A stretch of 64,000 bases of DNA from Thermohalobaculum sp039513195 (GTDB lineage Bacteria > Pseudomonadota > Alphaproteobacteria > Rhodobacterales > Rhodobacteraceae), in NCBI GenBank assembly GCA_039513195.1, contig JBCCRM010000003.1, positions 1 through 64,000 on the forward strand, read 5' to 3'. Shown in pieces: positions 16,762 through 25,590 of the stretch. How positions within the stretch are numbered: position 1 is the stretch's first letter; each line of letters begins with the position of its first letter. The translations under genes and the position numbers were made by a program. The notes beneath the pieces are model-generated. The model searched no databases. It saw only the letters and a list, made by a program, of their open reading frames with translations, and was not told the DNA's origin.

Positions 16762-17874
16762 ATGGCTCCAATTCTCGCGGCGGGGCGCCTTCGAAGGTCG
16801 CCCTACTATCAGTCGACCGTCAATGAAGGGGCGGAGTCGTTTGTCACCTACAACCGGATGCTCATCCCCCGAGGATATGGCGACCGGGAAGCGGAGTACT
16901 GGCGGCTGATCAATAGCGTTTCGATGTGGGATGTCGCCGGTCAGCGCCAGGTGCAGCTCAAAGGACCCGATGCCGCCCAATTGGCGCAGATCCTCTGCAC
17001 CCGCGATCTGTCCGCCCAGAAGCAGAACCAAGGGAAATACGTGGCCCTCTGCGATCATCGGGGCATCCTGATCAACGACCCCATCGCCCTCAAGATCGAC
17101 GATCATTGCTACTGGCTCTCGATCGGGAACTCCGACATCTGGTTCTGGGCGCGCTGTGTGGCCGGCGAGCGGGGGCTGGATGTTGACGTGTCGGAACCTG
17201 ACGTCTCGCCGCTCGCTGTGCAAGGACCGCAAGCGGAGAATGTGGTGGCTTCGATCTTCGGCGATTGGGTGCGAGAGCTGAAGTACTTTTGGTTCGGAGA
17301 TGCCGAGATCGAGGGCATACCGCTGAAAGTCGCGCGCTCCGGATGGTCGAAGCAAGGCGGGTTCGAACTCTATCTGATGGATGGCAGCAAGGGTGATCGG
17401 CTTTGGCAAATCGTGAAGGAGGCCGGCCGGCCCTTCGAGATCGGCCCGGGCTACCCGAACCCCTCCGAGCGCACAGAAAGCGGGTTACTGAACTATGGCA
17501 CCGACACGGACGACGCGACCAATCCGTTCGAGGTGCGATTGGCGCGCTTTGTCGATCTGGATGTCCCTGATGATGTGATAGGGATTGCAGCGCTGCGACG
17601 GATCAAGGAGAGGGGCGTGACGCGGCACCAATTGGGGATCGTCCTCCAAGCGGTGCAGGAAGACGAGAACCAATCGATCTGGCTGGACATCGAGAAAGAC
17701 GGTGAGAAAGTGGGCCATATGACCCACAAAGCCTGGTCTTACCGCCTGCAAAGGATGATTGGGTATGCCCTTGTTTCGGTAGAGACTGGTCCAGGGGATC
17801 GAGTCTCTGTCTTGGTGGGCGGCACGCAGGTCGAGGGGGAAGTGGTGGAGCTGCCCTTTAAGTTGGCTACGTAA
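16762..17874 (+). CDS. DmdA/GcvT-family tetrahydrofolate-dependent protein
   Basis: The 370-residue protein belongs to the glycine-cleavage T-protein/DMSP-demethylase superfamily. Visible blocks are VTYNRMLIP (about 29-37), SMWDVAGQRQVQLKGPDA (about 54-71), the LAVQGPQA motif (about 153-160) and ARSGWSKQGGFELYL (about 195-209). These match DmdA and its close relatives better than classical GcvT. DmdA transfers a methyl group from DMSP to tetrahydrofolate. The start ATG at 16762 has AGGAAGG 5 bases upstream; the TTG at 16747 lies before that site. It is a lone gene between two stretches of transposon debris. DMSP specificity is possible but unproven. Confidence 0.8.
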   Translation: MAPILAAGRLRRSPYYQSTVNEGAESFVTYNRMLIPRGYGDREAEYWRLINSVSMWDVAGQRQVQLKGPDAAQLAQILCTRDLSAQKQNQGKYVALCDHRGILINDPIALKIDDHCYWLSIGNSDIWFWARCVAGERGLDVDVSEPDVSPLAVQGPQAENVVASIFGDWVRELKYFWFGDAEIEGIPLKVARSGWSKQGGFELYLMDGSKGDRLWQIVKEAGRPFEIGPGYPNPSERTESGLLNYGTDTDDATNPFEVRLARFVDLDVPDDVIGIAALRRIKERGVTRHQLGIVLQAVQEDENQSIWLDIEKDGEKVGHMTHKAWSYRLQRMIGYALVSVETGPGDRVSVLVGGTQVEGEVVELPFKLAT

Positions 17875-18699
17875 GCAGAAATCCGTCACCCTGCCGCAGT
17901 GGCACATCAGACCCAGCGGATGAACCGCGCCGAGCTTTCTTGGGGGCTGAGTGCCTTTAGCGATGCGGCGATCTTCGGTGGCTCCATTGCGGCATAGACG
18001 TTTGCCTCGGCTTCTGCCGGAGGGGTGTCTGAAAGCGGGGGCAAGGCGGCGGCGGTTGTTGAACCAATCGACCCAGTGGAGCATGGCATATTCGACAGCC
18101 GCTAAGCTGCATCCGGGGCCGCGGCGATGGATGGATCCGTCGTGGACAGGCCGTCGATCATCTCTGCCAGCGCAGTGTTGTTGCTGTCTTTGCGCTGCCG
18201 ACTATGGTCTCAGCGCAGCGCGTAGTGTCTTTGATCGACCGGTTGGGTCCACCTTACGAGCTGCGGTCGAATGATGCGCCGGCCCTACGCTCCTGGCGGG
18301 GCGACATGGATGGACAGCTCACCCAAGAGCATCGAGGACGGAAACAGCATCGCTGGGATGCACGGTGCCAGGCGCTTTGTCATCCGCTCCGGCCGGTTGA
18401 GGCGCATGCAGTTGATCACACTGTGGCTCGCGTCGTCCTTGCTGGAATGACCGCCGAACAGCTTGGTGAAGACACGGCCGCCCGTGCAAAAACGGGCTTT
18501 TTCCGTTGGGGCCCTGCACTCGTCGGACGAGCCGACGGGGACTGCGCCCGCCTCCGCCGGACACTACAGACTTGTCCAGCTTTCCCTGGCAGCATCGGCG
18601 GCATGGATCTCGACCGGAAGCACTCTCCCATGGCCATCAGGAGGGAATTGTTGTCTTCGATCATTATGCCGTGGCTGTGGGCACCATGATCTTCGGAAG
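17875..18699. other. Gene-poor interval with IS3-family relic
   Basis: About 825 bases between the DmdA-like gene and the convergent end of the RND pump gene. The left half holds a decayed IS3-type transposase (listed separately). The right half (about 18260-18699) has overlapping frames but nothing recognisable. Confidence 0.5.
17907..18250 (-). pseudogene. IS3-family transposase relic (C-terminal third)
   Basis: On the minus strand the fragments DSNNTALAEMIDGL, AAVEYAMLHWVDWFNNRRRL and, after a frameshift, TPPAEAEANVYAAM correspond in order to the GDSYDNALAE-x-I-x-GL, EYATLEWVDWFNNRRLL and PPAEAEA-x-YY blocks of IS3-group OrfB transposases. At least two frameshifts are needed and the upstream catalytic region is missing. 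The element is dead. Confidence 0.7.
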
Positions 18700-21600
18700 T
18701 CATGGTTGTGTTGCGAGGCATGCTGAATCACCACGACGCTGCTGCGCCCAGCGCTGTGGCGGCAGCTGGTCCGGGTGGAGCCCGGCAGACCCCGCTGCGC
18801 GCGCCGAAGATGTTAGCCCAAGATCTTCGAGCACCGCGTAGAAGGCGGGAACGACAAGCAGGATGAGCAGTGTCGTTGCGGTCAGACCGGAGGCGATGGA
18901 CGTAACGAGCGGGATCAGCGGTTGCGCTTGGAGGCTTGTTTCGAACAACAGCGGCGCCAGACCAACCACAGTGGTGAGCGAGGTCAGAAAGATCGCCCTG
19001 AACCGTGCCATTGCAGCCTTGGGTGCGGCCTCGGCCACGTTGGTCCCATTGGCTCGCTCCTCCTTGATCACATGGACCAAAAGGATCGAGTCATTGACCA
19101 CGATCCCCGCCAGGGATGCGGCGCCGAGGATGCTCGGCATCGACATAGCGATCCCCAGGACGAGGTGGCCCGCCACAGCGCCGATCAGCGCGAAGGGGAT
19201 GATCGCCATGACAACCAGCGGCTCGGCATAGCTGCGAAGCTGCAGGCTTAGGATCAGGAACACCAGCAGCAGACCGATGGCGAGGCCCACCGCCATGGAG
19301 GCCTGGGCGGTCGCCGCCTCGGCATTTTGGCCATCGATTTCGACCAAGATGTCCGGGTAGCGGGCCTGAAGATCGGGCAAGAACCGGGCCGTAGTATCGC
19401 GGACGATTTCGTCGGCATTGCCCAAGGCAGTGTCCACATCGCCGGTGACGGTGGCGGTCGGGCGCCCATCGATGCGCCTAAGCACGGCTGCTCCGCGGGC
19501 TTCCTCCAGATCGGCGACCGCGTAGAGCGCCACCAAGGCGCCCGCAGGGGTCTTGACTGGGAAGTCCATCAAATCACTCATCGCGTCTCGATCCCGATCA
19601 TCGAGACGAAGCTCGACATCCCAGGTCGTGCCGTCCACCTCGATCGCATCCGCGGTCACGCCCAAAAAGCCCGCACGCAACTGATCGGCAACGGACCTTG
19701 CGTCGAGGCCTAGGGCCTCGGCCCCCTCACGCAAGGTTATGCGGTGCTCGGGGCGGCCAAGGACCAAATCCGTCGCGACGTTGTGGGTGCCCTCATAGCG
19801 GGTGAGCCACTCGCTCAGCGCTGCCGCAGCGGTCCCGAGGCTGCCCAGATCGTCATGCGCGAGGCGGATCGCAAGCGCGCGGCCGGCGGGTCCCGTCACC
19901 CCCTCGACCAAGCTCAGGCGGTGCATCGGCGGTGTCAACGGCGTCTGCGCGCGCCACGCAGCCAATATCTCGTCTAGGGTTGTCCCGCGCGTCTCTGCGT
20001 CCAGAAGGTCGACCCGCGCCGTCGCCAGATGGGCACCGGTGCCGCCGATATCGGTGTTTTCGCCATAGGTGACCACGACATGGCGGACGAGCGGGGCGCT
20101 TTGCGGATTGCGGGGCGACAGCGCCTGGTCCACGCGATCAAGCCCCGCCAACACCTGCGCCATGGCCTCTTCTGTCTTCTCGATTGGGGCGCCGGCAGGC
20201 AGGGCGAGCCGCGCCTCGATCTGGTTGCCGTCCAAATCCGGGAATGCCTCGAATTTCAGCGCACCACCGAGAACGGCCGCGAGGGATGCAAGGAAGGCCA
20301 AAAGCGTGATGCCAAGGGTTAGCCAACGCCAGGCGACGGCAGCCCGGACCACCGGGGCGACGACCCGTTGGCGGGCACCATCCAACCAGCGGTCTGCGCC
20401 ACTCTGAGGCTCGGGTCGCTTCGGGGCGCCGTGACAGAGATGGGCGGGAAGAACCAGAAACGCCTCGACCAGCGACACGGTCAGCACCAGCAGCATGACA
20501 ACCGGGATGACGCGCAGTATCTCGCCGAGGTCGCCCTCGAGAAAGCTGAGGGCCCCGAACACAGCCGCTGTCGTCGCGAACGACGCTAGCACCCCAGGCG
20601 CTACCTGCATCGCGCCTGAAATCGCAGCGTCGGCCGGTGGCACGCCGGCGGCGCGCTTCGTTTCGATCTTCTCGGCAATCACGATTGCGTCGTCCATGAG
20701 GATCCCGATGACGATCAACAGCGCCACCAGGGTAAGCATGTTGATCGAGTATCCGAGCGCCGCCATTGCCCCGAGCGCACCGAGGAACGAGACCGGCAGC
20801 CCCGCCGCAATCCAAAACGCCTGTCGAACGCCGAAGAAGAGCCACATCGCGGCGAAGACGAGGGCGAGACCTTGTGCGCTATTGACCACCAGAAGGGTCA
20901 GCCTCTCGTCGAGCACACCGGCCGTGTCGCCGGTAATCGTCAACATCACCCCGGGCGGCAGGCGCGCTGCCTCCTCCGCCAGGAACGCGCGCAGCGCCGC
21001 CATCACGCGGAGCGTGTCTTCCGTCTCGGACTTAGTGATCTTCAAGATCGCGGCGGGCTGTCCGTTCAGCTCTGCCGCGACTTCCCGATCCTCGACGGTC
21101 CGATAAATGCGGGCAACATTCACCAGGCGAACTGCGCCGCCGGCGGCAGTCGAGGCGATCACGAGATCGCGATAGTCGTCGATCGTGCGATGTTCTTCTG
21201 GAAAGCGCAGCAGCGAAGATCCGTCGGCCGCAGCGATCTCGCCCAGCGGCAGGTCGACGTTCTGACGGCTGACGGCCTGGGCGATCTCGTCGAGCGTGAG
21301 GCCGAGACCGCGGGCCGCTTCCTCCTCGATATCGATGCGGATTTCCGGGTCGGCGATGCCGGTAAGCTCGACCTGGGGAATACCGCCCCAGCGGAGCATG
21401 CGTTGCTTGACCTCCTCGGCCAAGGCCCGGAGTTCCGTGAGGGGATGCTCGCCCTCGGCCACGACGGCGACCACCGCGACCAGGTCGACCAGGCCAAGCT
21501 GGCGGATCACGGCGTCTTCGGCGGTGTCGGGGAAGTCATCGACTGCGGTGATCTCTGCATCGACATCCGCCGTGAAACGGGCGAAATCGCCGCCTTGGCG

Positions 21601-21879
21601 CATCTCGGCGACTGCGACAGCCCGGCCCTCGAACGCATTGCATCGAAGTTCCTGCAGGTGCCGAAGTCCTTCCAGGGCATCCTCGATCTGGGTGCAGATC
21701 GCGCCCGACACGGCCTCCGGCGCGGCACCGGGATGGGCTATCGCGATCTCCACCTCGCGCGGCGCAACGCGCGGGAAGGTCTCACGCAGTAGATGCGGCA
21801 GCATGGCCAGCCCGACCGCCATCATCAGCGCCATGATCAGATTGGCGGCCGTCGGGTGGGCGGTGAAGTACCGGATCAT
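18700..21879 (-). CDS. RND efflux transporter permease (AcrB/MexB-type inner-membrane pump)
   Basis: The 1059-residue protein has the RND layout: a first membrane helix at about 10-30, a large periplasmic porter domain, a central membrane block with the GILMDDAIVIAEKIE motif of TM4 (proton-relay aspartates), a second porter half and a final membrane block ending near residue 1025. It exports hydrophobic compounds or metals together with a membrane-fusion protein and outer-membrane channel. The last 30 residues are low-similarity and may be an extension caused by sequence decay. Its ATG overlaps the fusion-protein stop (ATGA, 21876-21879). Because that partner gene carries a nonsense codon, the pump may be non-functional in this genome. 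Confidence 0.9.
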   Translation of the reverse strand: MIRYFTAHPTAANLIMALMMAVGLAMLPHLLRETFPRVAPREVEIAIAHPGAAPEAVSGAICTQIEDALEGLRHLQELRCNAFEGRAVAVAEMRQGGDFARFTADVDAEITAVDDFPDTAEDAVIRQLGLVDLVAVVAVVAEGEHPLTELRALAEEVKQRMLRWGGIPQVELTGIADPEIRIDIEEEAARGLGLTLDEIAQAVSRQNVDLPLGEIAAADGSSLLRFPEEHRTIDDYRDLVIASTAAGGAVRLVNVARIYRTVEDREVAAELNGQPAAILKITKSETEDTLRVMAALRAFLAEEAARLPPGVMLTITGDTAGVLDERLTLLVVNSAQGLALVFAAMWLFFGVRQAFWIAAGLPVSFLGALGAMAALGYSINMLTLVALLIVIGILMDDAIVIAEKIETKRAAGVPPADAAISGAMQVAPGVLASFATTAAVFGALSFLEGDLGEILRVIPVVMLLVLTVSLVEAFLVLPAHLCHGAPKRPEPQSGADRWLDGARQRVVAPVVRAAVAWRWLTLGITLLAFLASLAAVLGGALKFEAFPDLDGNQIEARLALPAGAPIEKTEEAMAQVLAGLDRVDQALSPRNPQSAPLVRHVVVTYGENTDIGGTGAHLATARVDLLDAETRGTTLDEILAAWRAQTPLTPPMHRLSLVEGVTGPAGRALAIRLAHDDLGSLGTAAAALSEWLTRYEGTHNVATDLVLGRPEHRITLREGAEALGLDARSVADQLRAGFLGVTADAIEVDGTTWDVELRLDDRDRDAMSDLMDFPVKTPAGALVALYAVADLEEARGAAVLRRIDGRPTATVTGDVDTALGNADEIVRDTTARFLPDLQARYPDILVEIDGQNAEAATAQASMAVGLAIGLLLVFLILSLQLRSYAEPLVVMAIIPFALIGAVAGHLVLGIAMSMPSILGAASLAGIVVNDSILLVHVIKEERANGTNVAEAAPKAAMARFRAIFLTSLTTVVGLAPLLFETSLQAQPLIPLVTSIASGLTATTLLILLVVPAFYAVLEDLGLTSSARAAGSAGLHPDQLPPQRWAQQRRGDSACLATQP

Positions 21880-23294
21880 CGCAGCGTTCTCTCGGCGGCA
21901 GCCTCCAGCCTTGCCTCTGCGACACGGTCTGGCTGTGGGGCCAGCAGGAGGCCTTCGATCGCGGGCGAGGGGTCGCTGGTGACGACGCGCGCGCCAACAG
22001 GCAGGGTCCCGGGCGCCAGCACGGCGATGCCGTCAGTGCTGAACACGGGCGTTACCTTTGCGAAGTCGAGGCGGTTGTTCGGGCCGACCAGCATCACCCG
22101 GCCGTTCCGAACGGCCGACCGCGGCACCAGGACCGCGCCCGAAACAGGTGATGCCGCAAGGTCGACCCTGACAAACATTCCCTTGATCAGCGGGGAGCGA
22201 TGGGCGCTGCCGGTCTGGGCATAGGGCTCGGCGACGCGCACGATGACACCCAGGGACCGGGTCTCGGCATCGACACTATCGGAGATGCGGGCCACTGTTG
22301 CGGGCCCGGCTAAGACACCGTCTCCGGTCGTCGGACTGACAGTTGCAGACAAACGGTGCGGGTCTTCGGCGCCGGGGCGATCCGATCGGCCGGCCGCAAT
22401 GGGCTGAAAGACTGCGGGGGACGGGCGGACGGCGTGGCCCATGTTGCTGGTGGCGGCTGCCGCTCCGCCGGCGGCCAGTCCAACCATGGCCGCCATTCGG
22501 TCTTGTGGCACCTGCACGTCGATCTCTGCCGCGGCAGTGCCGTCGAGCGCCCCTATCGATGCGCCAACGGCCAGGAATTGGTGGGTTTCCACGTCGACGC
22601 GGGAGACGCGGGCATCGAAAGGGGCTCGCACCACAGTGCGTGCCAGGTCGAGTTCCGCCGACACCCTCGCGAATTGCGCGGCGGCCACCGTCTGCTCCAA
22701 CGCTTCGATCTAGGCGGGCAGAAGCGCGCGCGTGTTTTCCAGGCTCTGGACCACCGACCGCTGCGCGAGGACGTCGCGGCGGCGCGCCTCAACGACCGTG
22801 GTGGAGACTGTCCCTGCCTGCGCAAGCCGTTCCGTACGGGCGAGATCGGCCTCGGCCAGATGCAACGCCTCTCGCTCGATCGCGAGCAGCGCATCGTTGG
22901 TATGGCGAGAGCCCCGGATCTCTGCGACCCGCGCCTCGGCATGCCGTAAATCCGCCTCGGCGCTCTGCAGCCCAAGTAGGTAGTCGTCCGCCGCGATCCG
23001 GACGAGGACCTCGCCTTCGGCGACGAAGCCGCCGCGCACAAAGGCCGGGTGCATCGACGCGACCGCTCCGGAGACTTGCGCCACGGCGCTCCAGACCCGG
23101 GCGGGCATCACTTTCCCATAGCCAGAGATTTGAGGGACAAAGACCCGTGGTGTGACGGTGACGACTGTGACGGGAACACTCCGTTCGGTGTACGCATCCC
23201 GCGGCGGGTCCGGCGGCGTTGCCAAAGCCTGCCAAACCAGGATCGCACCCAATGCGACCGGCAGCAGTAGCATCAGGCCGCGGCGCCCGGTCAC
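21876..23294 (-). pseudogene. RND membrane-fusion protein (HlyD/AcrA type) interrupted by one amber codon
   Basis: Read from the GTG at 23294, the frame gives an N-terminal membrane anchor (LMLLLPVALGAILVWQAL), a lipoyl-like segment (VSGAVASMHPAFVRGG) and a helical hairpin. It then stops at TAG (22710-22712, codon 195) and continues in the same frame as IEALEQTVAAAQFARV through the beta-barrel domain to 21876. The uninterrupted product would be about 472 residues, normal for the family. TAG sits where a glutamine codon CAG fits the context (LLPA-x-IEALEQ), so one C-to-T change explains it. The GTG overlaps the upstream stop as GTGA. Alternatives are a sequencing error or translational read-through. 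Confidence 0.8.
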
Positions 23295-23896
23295 TGTCCC
23301 AGCTCCGGCGCGGGCGCCTCTCCGCCTCCGGCGATTGGCGACGATTTTAGGTCGGCCCATTCGCAGGGCGGCTCGGCGCCTGCGGCGTATTGTGCTACGG
23401 CTTCCTTCTCGGCCGTCGTCATCGCTTGGTTGGTTTCGCCGGCCATGTCTGCGGCGCCGTCCTCGCCGGACGCCTCGGCTCGTGAGTACCAATAATGGGC
23501 GGCTGCGAGATTTTGCGGTGTGTCGGCGACTGCCGTCATCGCGCGGCGCATGATCCGAAGGCCGTCAACCTGATCGCCCTCAAAGATCTGGGCGAGCTTA
23601 AGCATCGCCTTCGTGTCTCCCTGATTGGCTGCGGCGCAGAGCCAGCGCATGGCCTCCGCGGTGCTTTAGACAGAGCCTTCAGCGACATCGCCGGAACAGC
23701 AGAGGGCCGCACCGACCGCGTACTGCGCCTGCGGATCGCCGGCAAGGGCCGCGTCGATGTTGCTCTGGACCCGCGCCTTGTCCAGAGCGACCGATCCCCC
23801 CTCGACCGCCACGGCTGCGCAGCCGGCCAGTTGCGCGGAGCAGAGCAGGAACAGTGCTCGGCGGAGGAGACGGGTCCGGTTGCGGCTGTTGCGCAT
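23291..23896 (-). pseudogene. Sel1-repeat lipoprotein interrupted by one ochre codon
   Basis: From ATG 23896 the product starts with a basic, hydrophobic signal and a lipobox LAGC near residue 25, then GDPQAQYAVGAAL, a Sel1-like repeat. TAA at 23666-23668 (codon 77) interrupts it. The same frame resumes with STAEAMRWLCAAANQGD, the second half of a Sel1 repeat (AxxWxxxAAxQG), and runs to 23291. The combined length would be about 200 residues. The stop overlaps the GTG of the membrane-fusion gene, so it belongs to the RND operon. The downstream part could restart at ATG 23650, but it would lack the signal and lipobox. Confidence 0.75.
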
Positions 23897-23974
23897 GATT
23901 GTGTCTTTCTTCGGTGCCGGTGGGTCTTTTGGGGCGCGCCGCCCGCCAGCGGGGCGGCGCAGGGCCTTGGGCCA

Positions 23975-24295
23975 TCAGCGCTGCGCCAGCGCCTGAAGCT
24001 CCGCCTGGGTGACGAGCTTGTCGCCATCGGCATCGATCCGGCCGAAGGCGGTGCCATATCTGCCCAAGCGCTTGATCATCGCCGCGCGGCCAAGGCCGTG
24101 AGACGCGTTCAGATGTATCAGTGTCGTGAATTCGCTCAGCGTCAGGGCGCCGTCGGCATCGGCATCAGCCTCTAAGAAGTTTGCTTTCGCCTGGTCGCGA
24201 TCCGCCTCGGACGCCGCGGAAAGGGGTGTCGCAGCGAGTAGCGCTGCAGCGATCATGGCGGGAGTGATCAGTGTCTTGGTCATTTCGGTATCCAT
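23975..24295 (-). CDS. Secreted EF-hand calcium-binding protein
   Basis: The 106-residue protein has an N-terminal signal peptide ending near ALAATPLSAA. Two EF-hand loops follow: DADADGALTLSEF (about 43-55) and RIDADGDKLVTQAEL (about 86-100), with the acidic residues expected at loop positions 1, 3, 5 and 12. A second ATG at 24283 is an alternative start that would shorten the signal by four residues. It lies between the RND operon and a small secreted protein, near a two-component system, so a periplasmic Ca2+- or envelope-stress-linked function is plausible. No partner is proven. Confidence 0.85.
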   Translation of the reverse strand: MDTEMTKTLITPAMIAAALLAATPLSAASEADRDQAKANFLEADADADGALTLSEFTTLIHLNASHGLGRAAMIKRLGRYGTAFGRIDADGDKLVTQAELQALAQR

Positions 24296-24363
24296 TCAAC
24301 GTGGCGGTAGCGGCAGGGCCGCTGGTCTGGGCTGGTCCGGTGTGTTGAGGTGCCGGGCTGCCG

Positions 24364-24666
24364 TCAGCGCGTGATCGAGGTCTCGCGCATCCGGCTTTCG
24401 CCATTCGGTCCGGTCGTGGTGCGGCTGCCCGAACAGCTGCCATCGGCGCAGCTGCGGTTGCGCTGCCGTGACCATGTTCGGCCATTGGGGCCGGTCCGGC
24501 TGGCGTTGCGGCTGCAGGCGCGGTCGGCGCAGCTTCCCGATGCGTCGACGGTTCCGGTGCCGCGCCAACCGGTGACGGAGCTTTTTCGCTCCCAGGCACC
24601 GGCGTCGGTGGCAGCGCCGACGGCGAGCACCCCAATCAGCACTGAGGCGGTGAAGACCTTGGCCAT
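24364..24666 (-). CDS. Small secreted protein with repeated TGPNG motif and paired cysteines
   Basis: The 100-residue product has a clean signal peptide (MAKVFTASVLIGVLAVGA, cleavage after DAGA). Two similar units follow, each with a CxxxxC pair followed by a basic, Ser/Thr-rich stretch and T/RTGPNG: CADRACSRNASRTGPNG and CADGSCSGSRTTTGPNG. Repeats of this texture occur in small periplasmic alphaproteobacterial proteins of unknown role. An AGAGAAGA ribosome-binding site is upstream of ATG 24666. It is divergent from the response regulator, whose intergenic region holds a direct-repeat box, so it may be a target of that system. Confidence 0.65.
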   Translation of the reverse strand: MAKVFTASVLIGVLAVGAATDAGAWERKSSVTGWRGTGTVDASGSCADRACSRNASRTGPNGRTWSRQRNRSCADGSCSGSRTTTGPNGESRMRETSITR

Positions 24667-24804
24667 AGTGTCGTACTCTTCTCTGCTTGTGCGAAAGACG
24701 GCCGCGGCGTTGGGTGCCATGTCGTCTGCAGCGGGGGGGTATCGGGCGCCTGTAATGGCCGTATCGATGACGGGAAACAGTCGGTATCGAACGGTCAATG
24801 GCGC

Positions 24805-24819
24805 GTAACAGTTTGTAAA
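24805..24819 (+). promoter_or_regulatory. Direct-repeat box GTAAC-N5-GTAAA (response-regulator-type operator)
   Basis: The sequence GTAAC-AGTTT-GTAAA lies in the divergent gap between the small secreted protein and the response regulator, 34 bases before the regulator ATG. The GTAA-N5-GTAA arrangement with an 10-base period is the site type used by OmpR/CpxR-class regulators. Autoregulation by the adjacent regulator is inference. Confidence 0.4.
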
Positions 24820-24852
24820 ATCTGCCCGCTGCCGCTTGCCCGCGGGGCGCCC

Positions 24853-25590
24853 ATGGCGAAACTCTCCCCCATGAGCGAACCTCGCCCCTTCATCCTGGTG
24901 GTCGACGACGACCCAGAGATCCGCCGCCTGGTGGCGGAGTTCTTGTCGCGCGAGGGTCTGGACGTCGAGGATGCGGAGGATGCAGCGGCAATGGACGCCG
25001 TGATGGCGCGTCGCCGGCCGGATCTTCTGGTGTTGGATCTGATGATGCCCGGGGAGGATGGGCTCTCGGTCTGCCGACGGCTGCGTGCCGCCGGGGGTCC
25101 CGCTATCCTCATGCTGACCGCCAAGAGCGACGAGATCGACCGGGTGGTCGGTCTGGAGTTGGGCGCGGACGACTATCTGGTGAAACCGTTCGGGCCGCGG
25201 GAGCTGCTGGCAAGGATTCGCGCCGTGCCGCGGCGGACCGGCGAGCGGACCGAGGGCATCAGCCGGTCGCGCCGCTTTGCCTTCGACAGCTTCGTCGTCG
25301 ACCTGGACGCGCGACAACTGACCGACGACACCGGTACTCTGGTAACATTGACGAGTGGTGAGTTCGACCTGCTGGCCTGCTTTGTCGAGCGCCCACGCCG
25401 AGTGCTGTCGCGGGACCAAATCCTTGACCGTCTGCGCGGGCGGGGGGCCGAGCCGTTCGACCGCACCGTCGACATGCTGGTCTCGCGCCTACGCCGCAAA
25501 CTGGCGACCACGAGCCGTGGGATCGAGTTGATCAGCACCGTGCGCAATGGCGGCTATCTTTTCACCGCAACGGTCCGGTCCGCCGCATGA
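24853..25590 (+). CDS. OmpR/PhoB-family response regulator
   Basis: The 245-residue protein has a receiver domain with acidic pocket VVDDD (17-20), phospho-acceptor Asp62 in LDLMMPGEDG and conserved Lys near 112 in DYLVKPFG. A winged-helix DNA-binding domain (about 140-240) contains FDRTVDMLVSRLRRKL and the NGGYLF wing. The kinase gene starts inside its stop (ATGA, 25587-25590). ATG 24871 is an alternative start removing six residues. It is divergent from the secreted repeat protein and near the EF-hand and RND genes, which are candidate targets. Confidence 0.93.
   Translation: MAKLSPMSEPRPFILVVDDDPEIRRLVAEFLSREGLDVEDAEDAAAMDAVMARRRPDLLVLDLMMPGEDGLSVCRRLRAAGGPAILMLTAKSDEIDRVVGLELGADDYLVKPFGPRELLARIRAVPRRTGERTEGISRSRRFAFDSFVVDLDARQLTDDTGTLVTLTSGEFDLLACFVERPRRVLSRDQILDRLRGRGAEPFDRTVDMLVSRLRRKLATTSRGIELISTVRNGGYLFTATVRSAA

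Noticed and set aside
18260..18699. Overlapping minus-strand frames right of the IS3 relic
   Set aside because: No recognisable motifs, starts or conserved composition; left as unexplained DNA.
24364..25419. Minus-strand frame of 351 codons across the response regulator
   Set aside because: Only its last 100 codons (from ATG 24666) have a signal peptide and ribosome-binding site. The rest is antisense to the regulator gene.
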